A DNA stretch of 64,000 nucleotides from Sphingomonas sp. KR3-1 (GTDB lineage: Bacteria; Pseudomonadota; Alphaproteobacteria; Sphingomonadales; Sphingomonadaceae): NCBI RefSeq assembly GCF_040049295.1, contig NZ_JBDZDQ010000001.1, positions 806,001-870,000 on the forward strand. The letters run 5' to 3'. Shown here piece after piece: positions 44,450 to 53,355 of this stretch. A model generated the notes under the pieces. That model saw only the letters and a list, made by a program, of their open reading frames with translations. It did no database searches and was not told the DNA's origin. A program made the translations under genes and the position numbers. Every line of letters begins with the position of its first letter. The stretch's first letter is position 1.

Positions 44450-45171
44450 GCGCGCACCACCTTGGGGACGAAGAGATAGCCTTCGTTGCGCACGGTGCGG
44501 ATGATCTCGTCCCCGCCCGAGCGCAGCTTGCGGCGCAGTCGGCTGACCTGGACGTCGATCGCGCGGTCATAGGCGTCCGAATCCGGCCCGCGCGCCGCGG
44601 CGAGCAGCGCCTCGCGGCTGAGCACGCGGCGCGGACGCTCGATGAACACACGGAGCACCGCGAACTCGCCATCGGTGAGGCCGACGAGCACGCCGCTCGG
44701 ATCGAACAGCTCGTGGCTGCCCAGATCGATGCGCCAGCCCTCGAAGGTGTAGACGTCGCCGCTCTCGGCAGTGGCGACCGCGCCGCGCTTGCGCAGCGCC
44801 GCGCGCACCGTGGCGAGGATCTCGCGCGGGCTGCACGGCTTGGGGAGGTAGTGGCCGGCGCCGACCTCGAGGCCGAGGATCCGGTCCTGCTCCTCGCCGA
44901 GCGCGCTTAGGAAGATGACCTCGGGCCCGTCGGTGCGGGCGATGCGGCGGCAGGCGGAAAGCCCGTCCTCGCCCGGCATCATGATATCCATGATGACGAG
45001 ATCGACAGGAGTCCGCGCCAGGATCTGGTCCATGTCGCGCGTCGAGGACGCGGTTTCGACGCGGTAGCCGCGCGAGCCAAGGCTGTTCGCCAGCAGCATG
45101 CGGATGTCGCGATCGTCATCCACGACCAGAAGGGTCGCGGAATCGTCCTGTTGAGTCGTGGTAGCTAGCAT
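44446..45171 (-). CDS. OmpR-family response regulator
   Basis: A 241-residue regulator. The receiver has VVDDDRDIRMLL, phosphoacceptor Asp in LVIMDIMMPGEDG and Lys in YLPKPCSPREI. A winged-helix DNA-binding domain follows (LTDGEFAVLRVFIERPRRVL, DVQVSRLRRKLRSGGDEII). It pairs with the kinase downstream. The 56-base leader contains TTGTAACAA (about 45216-45224), a small palindrome that could be a regulatory site. Confidence 0.96.
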   Translation of the reverse strand: MLATTTQQDDSATLLVVDDDRDIRMLLANSLGSRGYRVETASSTRDMDQILARTPVDLVIMDIMMPGEDGLSACRRIARTDGPEVIFLSALGEEQDRILGLEVGAGHYLPKPCSPREILATVRAALRKRGAVATAESGDVYTFEGWRIDLGSHELFDPSGVLVGLTDGEFAVLRVFIERPRRVLSREALLAAARGPDSDAYDRAIDVQVSRLRRKLRSGGDEIIRTVRNEGYLFVPKVVRA

Positions 45172-45227
45172 GTTTCAGCTTTTACTGGAAAATGCGTCTG
45201 CCGTGTTGCTTTAAGTTGTAACAAAAC

Positions 45228-45614
45228 TCACCCGAGGCGAGTCTCGATCGGAACCCCGCGTTTCAGGGTGAGCGTCACCGGCGTCTTCTCGGCGATTTCG
45301 GCGAGGCGGGCATTCTGCTCGGGGCTGGTGCCGGCGATCTTGAGCACCCGCTCGATCGACAGCGTCTCGCCCTGGCCGTGGAGGAACAGCGACACTTCGA
45401 TATGCTCGACCTGCCACTGCTTGTGCTCGGCATACATGCGCAGCGTGATCGCGGTGCACGCGCCGAGCGAGGCGAGCAGCAGCTCATAGGGCGCCGGCCC
45501 GGCATCGCCGCCGCCGCGCTCGGCGGGCTCGTCGGCGACGAGCCCGCGGGTGCCGAAGTCGATCCTGGTGGCGAAGGGCGCGTCGCGCCCGATCGTGGCG
45601 ATGGCATGAGTCAT
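45228..45614 (-). CDS. OsmC/Ohr family protein
   Basis: A 128-residue member of the OsmC group, thiol peroxidases for organic hydroperoxides. APYELLLASLGACTAITLRMYAE carries the first catalytic Cys region. I do not see the second conserved Cys, so activity may differ from classic Ohr. It lies 56 bases upstream of the two-component genes. Confidence 0.88.
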   Translation of the reverse strand: MTHAIATIGRDAPFATRIDFGTRGLVADEPAERGGGDAGPAPYELLLASLGACTAITLRMYAEHKQWQVEHIEVSLFLHGQGETLSIERVLKIAGTSPEQNARLAEIAEKTPVTLTLKRGVPIETRLG

Positions 45615-45676
45615 GCGAGCGAGCCTAGCGTGCCCGCCGGGCGTCGCACAGTGCCCATCTGGGTGATGCCCTTGCT

Positions 45677-45696
45677 CCCCTCCCCGAAGGGAGGGG
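45677..45696 (-). terminator. Hairpin after the outer membrane efflux gene
   Basis: An 8-bp stem cccctccc / gggagggg with a 4-base loop, just past the stop of the NodT-type gene. There is no T-run. Confidence 0.5.
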
Positions 45697-45704
45697 AAGC
45701 GGGA

Positions 45705-47099
45705 TCACCCCTTCTGCCAGCCGCCGCCCAGCGCGCGGAACAGGTCCACCTGGGTATCGGCGATGAACGCGTCCGCCTGGGCCAGGTCGGCCTCGGCATC
45801 GGCGAAGGTGCGCTCGGCATCGAGCAGCGCCAGCGAGTCGATATCGCCTTCGCGCTGGCGGGCGCGGGCGATGTTGACCGCCGCTTCCGCCTCGTTGCGC
45901 GCCGCCTGGAGCGCGGTGCGCCGATCGAGCGCATGCCCATAGGCGGAGAGCGCGGTCTCGGTTTCCTGCAGCGCGCCGAGCACGGTGCCGTCGAAGCTGG
46001 CGAGCGCTTCCTTGGTATCCGCCTGCGCCGCGGCGACGCGGGCGCGCGCCGGGCCCGGGTTGATCGCCCAGTTGAGCAGCCCGCCGGCGAGCCAGCGCAG
46101 CGGCCCTGCCCCGAACACGTCGCCGAAATCGGTGCCGGTCGAGCCCGCCGACGCGCCGAAGGTGATGCGCGGATAGAGGTCCGCGGTCGCCACGCCGATC
46201 CGCGCGGTCGAGGCCGCGAGGCGGCGCTCGGCGGCGCGGATGTCCGGCCGGCGGGCGAGCAGCGCGGCGCCGTCGCCGACCGGGATCGGGTCGCTCAGCC
46301 GCAGCGTCGTGCTGCGTGCGCCCGCCACCGAAGGCAGGTCCGCGGGGGTGCGGCCGGTCAGCGTGGCGAGGCGGAACAGCGCCGCATCGCGCTCGGCCTT
46401 GAGCGCCGGCACCTGCGCCTGGCGCTGGTTGCGCAGCGCGCCGATCCGGGCCGTGTCGAGGCGGGTGGCAAGGCCGACGCCGCGGCGGCGCTCGGTCAGC
46501 GTGATCGACTGGTCGAGCAGCTGGACGATATGCTCGGCGACCCCCAGCCGTTCGGCGGCGGAGGAGGCGTCGGCATAGGCGCGCGCGGTCTCGGCGGCGA
46601 CGATCACGCGGACGGCATCGGCATCCGCCTCCGCAGCCCCGACATCGCCACGCGCGGCTGCGGTGCCGCGGCTGAGCCGGCCGAACAGGTCGGCCTCATA
46701 GCTGACGCTCAGCCCGGCATCGACCTGCCAGTCCTCGCGCGGCGCGCCGGGGGCACGCTGGCTCTCGGGCAGGCGGCCGTAATTGGCGCCGGCGCCCAGG
46801 CTCGCCTGGGGCAGCTGGTCGGCCCTGGCGCCGCGCAGCGCCGCGCGCGCCTTCTCGATCCGCGCCACGGCGACGCGGATATCAGTGTTGGCAGCCAGCG
46901 CGTCGGTGACGAGCTGGTCGAGCACCGGATCCTTGTAGAGCCGCCACCAGTCGCCCTGGACCGGGTCGGTGGTCACCGCGGGATTGGCGGCGACGAAGTT
47001 GCCGGCCGCGGTCTGGGGCGGCGTCGGCGCGACATAGTTGGGACCGGCGGCGCAGGCGGCAAGCGCCAGGGCCGAAGCGGTTGCGAGGAAGATACGCAT
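45705..47099 (-). CDS. NodT-type outer membrane efflux lipoprotein
   Basis: A 464-residue TolC-superfamily channel. The lipobox ALAAC puts lipidated Cys at residue 17, and typical AGPNYVAPTPP follows. Two TolC-type repeats are visible (DADAVRVIVAAETARAYADA, ARARVAAAQADTKEALASF). ATG 47099 sits 9 bases after AAAGGA; ATG 47108 has no spacing. It forms the outer membrane duct for the RND pump upstream. Confidence 0.95.
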   Translation of the reverse strand: MRIFLATASALALAACAAGPNYVAPTPPQTAAGNFVAANPAVTTDPVQGDWWRLYKDPVLDQLVTDALAANTDIRVAVARIEKARAALRGARADQLPQASLGAGANYGRLPESQRAPGAPREDWQVDAGLSVSYEADLFGRLSRGTAAARGDVGAAEADADAVRVIVAAETARAYADASSAAERLGVAEHIVQLLDQSITLTERRRGVGLATRLDTARIGALRNQRQAQVPALKAERDAALFRLATLTGRTPADLPSVAGARSTTLRLSDPIPVGDGAALLARRPDIRAAERRLAASTARIGVATADLYPRITFGASAGSTGTDFGDVFGAGPLRWLAGGLLNWAINPGPARARVAAAQADTKEALASFDGTVLGALQETETALSAYGHALDRRTALQAARNEAEAAVNIARARQREGDIDSLALLDAERTFADAEADLAQADAFIADTQVDLFRALGGGWQKG

Positions 47100-47119
47100 C
47101 TTGTGCATTCCTTTCTGAC

Positions 47120-47213
47120 GACCCTCACCCTTCCCACCGCCTGTGGCGGCGGGCCCCTTCCCTCTCGCGTCGGGAGAGGGAGGGAGGCGCCGAAGGCGCC
47201 GGAAGGGTGAGGG
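47120..47213. repeat. Inverted repeat between the RND and NodT cistrons
   Basis: accctcacccttcc at the left and ggaagggtgagggc at the right enclose inner stems (ccgcctgtggcgg and ggcgccgaaggcgcc). It is the same family as 1443-1570 and interrupts an otherwise continuous operon. Confidence 0.85.
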
Positions 47214-47225
47214 CGACGTCATTGG

Positions 47226-50200
47226 TTATTCCGCCGGCTGCAGCGCGCCCGCATGACCCTCGTCGGTCGCCTTCCGCGAACGGAGGCGCGCGATGCGGTC
47301 TCCCAACCCGCGGCAGACGACGTAGAAGGTCGGCGTGAACAGCAGGCCGAAGGCAGTCACGCCCATCATCCCGAAGAACACCGCGGTGCCGAGCGCCTGG
47401 CGGAGCTCCGCACCCGCGCCGCTCGCGATCAGCAGCGGCACGGCGCCGAGGATGAAGGCGAACGAGGTCATCAGGATCGGCCGCAGGCGGTCGCGCGCGG
47501 CACGTACCGCGGCTTCCACCGGCGACAGGCCGTCACGGTCTTCCGCCTGCTTGGCGAACTCGACCACGAGGATCGCGTTCTTCGCAGCGAGCGCGATCAG
47601 CACGACCAGGCCGATCTGGGTGAGGACGTTGTTGTCCATGCCCCGCAAATTCACCCCGGCCATGGCCGCGAGCAGACACATCGGCACGATCAGGATGATC
47701 GCCAGCGGCATGGTCAGGCTCTCATATTGCGCCGCCAGCACTAGGAAGACGAACACCACCGCCAGCGCGAAGACCAGCCCGGCCGTGCTGCCGGCCGCCT
47801 TTTGCTGATAGGCGATGCCGGTCCACTCGCCGGCGTACCCGGCAGGCAGCTTGCTCGCGAGCGCTTCCATCGTGTCGAGCGAGGCACCCGAGCTGTAGCC
47901 GGGGGCAGTGTCGCCATCGACTTCCACCGCCGGGAACAGATTGTAGCGCGTCACGCGGTACGGGCCGGTCTTGTTCTCGAAGGTCGAGACCGAGCCGATC
48001 GGCACCATTGCGCCGCTGTTCGAGCGGGTCTTGAGGTTGGCGATGTCCGCCTCCGTGGCGCGGAACGGCGCGTCAGCCTGCGCGGTCACCCGGTAGGTGC
48101 GGCCGAGCATGTTGAAGTCGTTCACGAAGGCCGAGCCGAGATAGACGTTGAGCGCCTCGAAAACCCGCTCCGGCGGCACGCCGAGCATGTCAGCCTTGCG
48201 GCGGTCGATATCGGCGAAGACGCGCGGCGTGGCGGTGTTGAAGAAGGTGTAGATCTGCTTCAGCCCCGGGGTCTGGTTGGCTTGGCCGATCAGCCCGAAC
48301 GCGGTCTTGCCGAGCTCGTCATAGCCATGTTCGCCGCGGTCCTCGACCATCATCCGGTAGCCACCGGCCGAGCCGATACCCTGGATGACGGGCGGCGGCA
48401 CCACGAGCAGCATAGCCTCGTTGATGTCGGCGGTGCGCTTGCGGGCCTCGTTCATGATATCGCCAATGCTGACGCCGAGCTTGGCACGCTCCTCGAACGA
48501 GAGCAGCGGCACATAGGCGGCGGCCGAGTTCGGGGCGAGCGTCTGCGACGGGCCGTCGAAGCCAGCGAGCATCACCGAGCCCTTCACGCCCGGGATCGGC
48601 AGGATACGGGCAACGACCTTGCGCATCACCTCGTCCGTCCGCTCGAGCGACGAGCCCGGCGGCAGCTGGATGACGGTGAGGAAATAGCCCTGGTCCTGCT
48701 GCGGGATGAAGCCGACCGGCGTGACCCAGAACATGCCCACCGTCGCGGCGATCAGGCCGACATAGGTGACCATCATCCGCTTCGGCCGGGTGACCAGCAC
48801 GCGGGTGAGCTTGGCATAACCGACGCTCAGCCGCTCGAAGCCGTTGTTGAACGCATCGGCGCCGCGGCGGACGAGCCGGCCGACAGGCCCCTTGGGCTCG
48901 CCCTCATGATGCTGGAGCAGCAGCGCGGCCATGGCGGGCGACAGCGTCAGCGAGACGAGCAGCGAGATCGCCGTCGCCGCCGAGATCGTCACGGCGAACT
49001 GCTTGTAGAAGGCGCCCGACAGGCCGTTGAGGAACAAGGTCGGCAGGAACACCGCGAGCAGCACCAGCACGATCGCCATCAGCGCGCCCGACACTTCGTC
49101 CATCGAGGTCTTGGCCGCCTCCAGCGGGGTCATCCCCCGCGCGAGGTTGCGCTCGACATTCTCGACCACGACGATCGCGTCGTCGACGACGATGCCGATC
49201 GCCAGCACCAGGCCGAACAGCGAGAGGTTGTTGAGCGAATAGCCGAGCGGCAGCAGCACCGCCATCGTGCCGATCAGCGAGACGGGGATGGCGAGCACCG
49301 GGATGATCGCCGCGCGCCACTTCTGGAGGAAGACGATGACGACGAGCACGACGAGCAGGATCGCCTCGCCCAGCGTGTGATAGACCGCGTCGATCGACTG
49401 GGCGATGAACTCGGTCGGGTTATAGATGACGCGATATTCCAGGCCCTTGGGGAAGTTCTTGGACATCGCCTTGAGCTGGTCCTGCACCGCATTGGCAGCG
49501 GCGAGCGCGTTCGAGCCCGGGCGCTGGAAGACGGCGAGGATCACGGTCGGCTGGTTGGAGAGATAGGTGTTGGACGAATAGTCCGCCGCACCCAGCTCGA
49601 CGCGCGCCACGTCGCTCACGCGCACCTGATGGCCATCGGCGTCGGTGCGGATCACGACCTGGCCGAACTCGGCCGGGCTCTTCAGGCGGCCCTGCGTCTC
49701 GATGTTGAGCTGGAAGGCATTGCCGGTCGGCGTCGCGCCCGCCTGGCCGAGCGTGCCGGCAGCGACCTGGACGTTCTGGGCGCGTAGCGCGGAGACGATA
49801 TCGCCCGCGGTCAGGTTGAGCGCAGCGGCGCGGCCCGGATCGATCCACACGCGCATCGCATAGTCGCGCGCGCCGAACATGCGGACATCGCCGACGCCGT
49901 CGACACGGGCGAGGCGGTCCTTCACCTGGGTCAGCGCGTAGTTGGAGATGTACTCGCGATCGACCGAGTTGTCGGGCGAGATCAGGTTCACCACCAGCAG
50001 GAAGTCCGGCGTGGTCTTGCGCGTGACGACGCCGAGGCGCTGCACCGTCTCGGGCAGGCGCGGGATGGCGACGGCGACGCGGTTCTGCACCAGCACCTGC
50101 GCGGCATCGAGATTGGTGCCGGACTTGAAGGTGACGGTGATCGTGACGTTGCCGTCACCGGTCGATTGCGACGACTGGTAGAGCATGTCGTCGACGCCGT

Positions 50201-50414
50201 TGATCTCCTGCTCGATCGGCGCGGCGACGGTCTCGGCGACGGTCTCGGCCGAGGCGCCGGGATAGGAGGCGGTGACCGTCACCGTCGGCGGGACGATGTC
50301 GGGATATTGCGAAACCGGCAGCGCCAGATAGGCGATCGCGCCGATGATCGTGATGATCACCGCGATGACCGCCGCGAAGATCGGGCGCGTGATGAAGAAG
50401 CGTGAGAGGCGCAT
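47226..50414 (-). CDS. RND efflux transporter, HAE1 family
   Basis: A 1062-residue inner membrane pump of the AcrB/MexB type. It has RFFITRPIFAAVIAVIITII at the start, two large periplasmic loops, and helix 4 with GIVVDDAIVVVENVERNL carrying the proton-relay Asp pair. The start is ATG 50414 with GAGGAG upstream. It exports drugs or other amphiphiles together with the MFP and NodT proteins. Confidence 0.97.
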   Translation of the reverse strand: MRLSRFFITRPIFAAVIAVIITIIGAIAYLALPVSQYPDIVPPTVTVTASYPGASAETVAETVAAPIEQEINGVDDMLYQSSQSTGDGNVTITVTFKSGTNLDAAQVLVQNRVAVAIPRLPETVQRLGVVTRKTTPDFLLVVNLISPDNSVDREYISNYALTQVKDRLARVDGVGDVRMFGARDYAMRVWIDPGRAAALNLTAGDIVSALRAQNVQVAAGTLGQAGATPTGNAFQLNIETQGRLKSPAEFGQVVIRTDADGHQVRVSDVARVELGAADYSSNTYLSNQPTVILAVFQRPGSNALAAANAVQDQLKAMSKNFPKGLEYRVIYNPTEFIAQSIDAVYHTLGEAILLVVLVVIVFLQKWRAAIIPVLAIPVSLIGTMAVLLPLGYSLNNLSLFGLVLAIGIVVDDAIVVVENVERNLARGMTPLEAAKTSMDEVSGALMAIVLVLLAVFLPTLFLNGLSGAFYKQFAVTISAATAISLLVSLTLSPAMAALLLQHHEGEPKGPVGRLVRRGADAFNNGFERLSVGYAKLTRVLVTRPKRMMVTYVGLIAATVGMFWVTPVGFIPQQDQGYFLTVIQLPPGSSLERTDEVMRKVVARILPIPGVKGSVMLAGFDGPSQTLAPNSAAAYVPLLSFEERAKLGVSIGDIMNEARKRTADINEAMLLVVPPPVIQGIGSAGGYRMMVEDRGEHGYDELGKTAFGLIGQANQTPGLKQIYTFFNTATPRVFADIDRRKADMLGVPPERVFEALNVYLGSAFVNDFNMLGRTYRVTAQADAPFRATEADIANLKTRSNSGAMVPIGSVSTFENKTGPYRVTRYNLFPAVEVDGDTAPGYSSGASLDTMEALASKLPAGYAGEWTGIAYQQKAAGSTAGLVFALAVVFVFLVLAAQYESLTMPLAIILIVPMCLLAAMAGVNLRGMDNNVLTQIGLVVLIALAAKNAILVVEFAKQAEDRDGLSPVEAAVRAARDRLRPILMTSFAFILGAVPLLIASGAGAELRQALGTAVFFGMMGVTAFGLLFTPTFYVVCRGLGDRIARLRSRKATDEGHAGALQPAE

Positions 50415-50450
50415 CGGGCCACTCCTCGTCAAATGAGTTCGAAAAGGGGT

Positions 50451-50487
50451 GTCAGCCGCCGGCCCCTGGGGAGAGCCGGCGGCTGAC
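50451..50487 (-). promoter_or_regulatory. Strong hairpin between MFP and RND cistrons
   Basis: A perfect 13-bp stem (gtcagccgccggc / gccggcggctgac) with an 11-base loop, 2 bases after the MFP stop. On the minus strand it is followed by acccctttt. It may be a partial terminator or an RNA stabiliser that sets subunit ratio. Confidence 0.75.
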
Positions 50488-50489
50488 GG

Positions 50490-51752
50490 TCAACGAGCGA
50501 AGGTTGCTTCGCCCGTTACCGGCGCCGTGAGGGCCGGCGCCTGATTGGTTGCGGCGGGCGCGATCTTGCCCGGCTTCGGATCGACCTTGCCGCCCGGCTG
50601 GGCGAACTGGGTGCCCGAGATCACCACGCGGTCCTGCGCGGTGAGGCCGGAGCGGACGACGCGCAGGCCGTCGACGACGGGGCCGAGCACCACCGGCTTG
50701 GACGCGACGGTGCCGTCCTTGCCGACGGTGAGCACGAGCTTGCGCGCCTGGTCGGTCTGGATCGCGCTGTCGGGAACCATCAGTGCCGTGGCGGTGCCGC
50801 CGGCCGAGAGCCGCATGTTGCCGAACATGCCGGGTGTAAGGAACAGCCCCGGATTGCTCAGCACCGCGCGGCCACGGATCGTCCCCGACTTGGGATCGAG
50901 GCCGTTGTCGGTGAAGTCGAGCTTGCCCTGCCACTTATACTCGGTCTCGTCCTGCAGGCGGATCTCCACCGGCGAGGACTGGGCGCCCGCTTCCTTCGCG
51001 CGCTTGGTCTTGAGGAACAGCGCCTCCGACCCGTCAAAGGTGAAGTAGATCGGGTCGAGCGCGTTGATCGTGGTCAGCAGCGAGCCGCCCTGCCCTTCGC
51101 CGGCGGCGACCAGGTTGCCCGGATCGACGCGGCGGTCCGAGATCCGGCCCGAGATCGGCGCGCGGACCTGGGTGAACTCGACGTCGAGCGCGCGGCTGCG
51201 CACCCGGGCCTGGGCGGCCGAGACCGCGGCGCCGGCAGCGCGGACGCGGGCCTGGAGCCGCTCGACATCGCTCTTCGACACCGCCTCGACCGCGACGAGC
51301 CGCTGGGCACGGTCGAGATCGGAGCGGGCGAGCGCGAGGTCGCTCTCGGCGCTGGCCAGGCCGGCACGGGCCTCGGCGAGCGCCGCGGTGAACGGGCGCG
51401 CGTCGATCGAGAAGAGCAGCTGGCCCTGCTTAACGATCGCGCCGTCGGTGAAGTGGACGCCGGTGATCGCGCCCGAGACGCGCGGACGCACCTCGACCGC
51501 GCGGCTCGGCTCGAAGCGGCCGACATAATCGTCCCACTCGTTGATGTCGCGGACCAGCGGGGTGGCGACGGTGACCACCGGCGGCGGCGGCGCGGCCATT
51601 GCGGCGGGGGCATCCTTGCTGGCGATGCCGAGGCCGGCGGCGACGAGCACCACCGGCAGCGCGACCAGGCTGCCGCGCTGCCACAAGGGCATGCGGCGGA
51701 TGCGGGCGGAGACGTCGTTCGTCTCGGTTTCGATGCGCGAGATCATGTTCAT
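50490..51752 (-). CDS. RND periplasmic adaptor (membrane fusion protein)
   Basis: A 420-residue adaptor. One N-terminal helix (SLVALPVVLVAAGLGIAS) anchors it. It then shows lipoyl/barrel-sandwich halves (EVRPRVSGAITGVHFTDGA and APISGRISDRRVDPGNLV) around an Ala/Arg-rich coiled coil, and beta-barrel and membrane-proximal domains (PGMFGNMRLS). ATG 51752 overlaps the upstream stop. It links the pump to the NodT channel. Confidence 0.96.
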   Translation of the reverse strand: MNMISRIETETNDVSARIRRMPLWQRGSLVALPVVLVAAGLGIASKDAPAAMAAPPPPVVTVATPLVRDINEWDDYVGRFEPSRAVEVRPRVSGAITGVHFTDGAIVKQGQLLFSIDARPFTAALAEARAGLASAESDLALARSDLDRAQRLVAVEAVSKSDVERLQARVRAAGAAVSAAQARVRSRALDVEFTQVRAPISGRISDRRVDPGNLVAAGEGQGGSLLTTINALDPIYFTFDGSEALFLKTKRAKEAGAQSSPVEIRLQDETEYKWQGKLDFTDNGLDPKSGTIRGRAVLSNPGLFLTPGMFGNMRLSAGGTATALMVPDSAIQTDQARKLVLTVGKDGTVASKPVVLGPVVDGLRVVRSGLTAQDRVVISGTQFAQPGGKVDPKPGKIAPAATNQAPALTAPVTGEATFAR

Positions 51753-52138
51753 TGGAATCGCTTTCCCTGGTTGAGGGCTGCCCGGCCGCGGCTGATGCTG
51801 GCGAGCAGGGTTTCATATTGGTCGGGCGTGAAGCCCGCTTCGTGGAAGGCGCGGATCTCGTGGCGCGGCAGGGCATAGCCCTTGTGCCAGGCGAGCACGG
51901 CGACGCGACGCAGCGCCTCCAGCTTGTTGTCCGCGAGCTTGGGGTTGGGAGATTCACCGCCGAAGACCATGCCCAGCGCCACCGAAAGGCGGCTGGGTTT
52001 CTCCAACGAGGCAAGACGATCGTGCTGCGCGATCGCGACGACCTGCCATTCGAGTGCGGAGAAGCCGGTGACCGGCATCACATCCGCGGGCGTCGCGACC
52101 GGGCTGCCCTGGAGCTCGGAAAAGTTGAGATAGGCCAT
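51749..52138 (-). CDS. Conserved protein heading the efflux operon
   Basis: A 129-residue soluble protein with a strong AGGAGGAG site. Blocks are MAYLNFSELQGSPVATPADV, FSALEWQVVAIAQHDRLASL and FHEAGFTPDQYETLLASISR, mostly helical. No known domain. It is the first cistron after the operators and is coupled to the MFP (ATGA). Confidence 0.8.
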   Translation of the reverse strand: MAYLNFSELQGSPVATPADVMPVTGFSALEWQVVAIAQHDRLASLEKPSRLSVALGMVFGGESPNPKLADNKLEALRRVAVLAWHKGYALPRHEIRAFHEAGFTPDQYETLLASISRGRAALNQGKRFQ

Positions 52139-52365
52139 GATCGTCTCCTCCTGCGTATCGCCCGGCGGAAGGCAAAGCCTCCCCGTGCCGCGCGGAAGCT
52201 GTTTCCGCCGACATTTCCGGTCATCCCCAACCGGCACGAGACGAGGCTGCCGCGCAGACGAGGTCGTCTGCGGCGCTCCGGCTCGGTCCTGTTCTAATTC
52301 AGCGCTGCTGGAGTTTCGGGCGAAGCCCCCAGGCTCCGTATCCTCGCTTCGGCAGCTTCCCTCAT

Positions 52366-52387
52366 TTCTATACTGACTGGTATAGAA
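52366..52387. promoter_or_regulatory. Operator-like palindrome, site 1
   Basis: TTCTATAC-TGACTG-GTATAGAA has 8-bp perfect arms. It contains TGACTGGTAT, shared with sites at 52417-52430 and near the tetR start. It lies ~230 bases upstream of the efflux operon. Confidence 0.7.
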
Positions 52388-52416
52388 ACCGTGCTGCGCT
52401 GCGTCAAGGGCTTTTT

Positions 52417-52430
52417 ATACTGGTCGGTAT
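52417..52430. promoter_or_regulatory. Operator-like palindrome, site 2
   Basis: ATAC-TGGTCG-GTAT, 37 bases from site 1, in an AT-rich context (ctttttatac...tattttttg). Confidence 0.6.
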
Positions 52431-52528
52431 TTTTTGTCGAGATGGCGGTGAAAAAAGTTCGAAACCCCACCCATCGTTTCGGCGAAAGCCGCGATCTCAG
52501 GCGAAGGCCCGGGACAAGCGCCGCACGA

Positions 52529-52553
52529 GATCCCGGCGAAAGCCGGGATGACG
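52529..52553 (-). terminator. Hairpin after tetR (half repeat)
   Basis: tcccggc-gaaa-gccggga within gatcccgg...gatgacg, ten bases past the tetR stop. It is one half of the gtcatcccg repeat family. Confidence 0.55.
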
Positions 52554-52563
52554 ATAATGTCGC

Positions 52564-53175
52564 TTACTTGCTCGGCCAGCAGGAAAGGCTGGTATCGATC
52601 AGCGCGCGCAGATCGGTGCACGAGGTGCCGCCGCCGGCCTGGAGCGCGATGCCCTGGAGCAAGGCGGTCAGATAGGCGGTGAGGCCGATCACATCGGTGT
52701 CGGCGGGCAGGTCGCCCTCTTCCCTGGCGCGCTCGAACCGGTCGATCAGCCCCTGCTTCACGACCGCGCCGCGCTTGAGCACTTCCGCGCGGATCGACTC
52801 GGCTTCGGACCCGCAGGCCACCGAGTTGATCACACCCATGCAGCCCTTGGGATCGCACGAGCTCATCTGCATCTCGAGCGCGCCGACCAGCAGCCGCTCG
52901 GCCACGCCGCGCGCCGTTGGCGCCTCGAGCGCCCGGCTCATATAGTCGAGCTTCTCGCGCTGGTAGAGGTCGAGCGTCTTCTTGAAGAGCGCTTCCTTGT
53001 TGCCGAACGCTGCGTACAGGCTCGGCCGGGTGATCCCCATCGCCTCGGTGAGATCGGTCAGCGAGGCGCCTTCATAGCCCTTGCTCCAGAAGACGCGCAG
53101 CGCCGCGGTCAACGCCGAGTCGGTGTCGAATTCGCGGGGGCGCCCTTTGGCAGTGGGACAGGCGGTGATTTCCAT
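52564..53175 (-). CDS. TetR/AcrR family repressor
   Basis: A 203-residue regulator. The N-terminal HTH is DSALTAALRVFWSKGYEGAS with LTEAMGITRPSLYAAFGNKE. The C-terminal ligand domain contains SCDPKGCMGVINSV, typical of the YcdC-like/TetR_C group. ATG 53175 directly abuts an operator-like site, which suggests autoregulation. The efflux operon follows in the same direction after a ~425-base gap, so it is the likely target. Confidence 0.94.
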   Translation of the reverse strand: MEITACPTAKGRPREFDTDSALTAALRVFWSKGYEGASLTDLTEAMGITRPSLYAAFGNKEALFKKTLDLYQREKLDYMSRALEAPTARGVAERLLVGALEMQMSSCDPKGCMGVINSVACGSEAESIRAEVLKRGAVVKQGLIDRFERAREEGDLPADTDVIGLTAYLTALLQGIALQAGGGTSCTDLRALIDTSLSCWPSK

Positions 53176-53195
53176 AATGACCGGTACATAATGAC
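53176..53195. promoter_or_regulatory. Operator-like site 3 at the tetR start
   Basis: TGACCGGTAC (53178-53187) matches 8 of 10 bases with site 1, and ATAATGAC is repeated on both sides (53174-53181, 53188-53195). It touches the tetR start codon. Confidence 0.6.
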
Positions 53196-53272
53196 GAATG
53201 TTGAAAAAGTCCAATGCACTTCGTCGCTTCCGCGTTCCACCCCGTTAACCACTGTATTTTCACGGGTGTGAA

Positions 53273-53291
53273 AGTCCCAAACCGCGGGACT
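53273..53291. promoter_or_regulatory. Inverted repeat before the FixJ gene
   Basis: AGTCCC-AAACCGC-GGGACT, 65 bases upstream of the FixJ-type ATG. It is a candidate operator. Confidence 0.45.
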
Positions 53292-53355
53292 AGTCCGCTG
53301 CAATGATCTGCCGTGCGATTCGCGCGCCGGCGACCAATCGAACAGGGCAGTGCGC

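Noticed and set aside
47802..49787. A 661-codon open frame antisense to the RND transporter
   Set aside because: His/Arg/Asp-rich shadow frame; the pump gene is complete.
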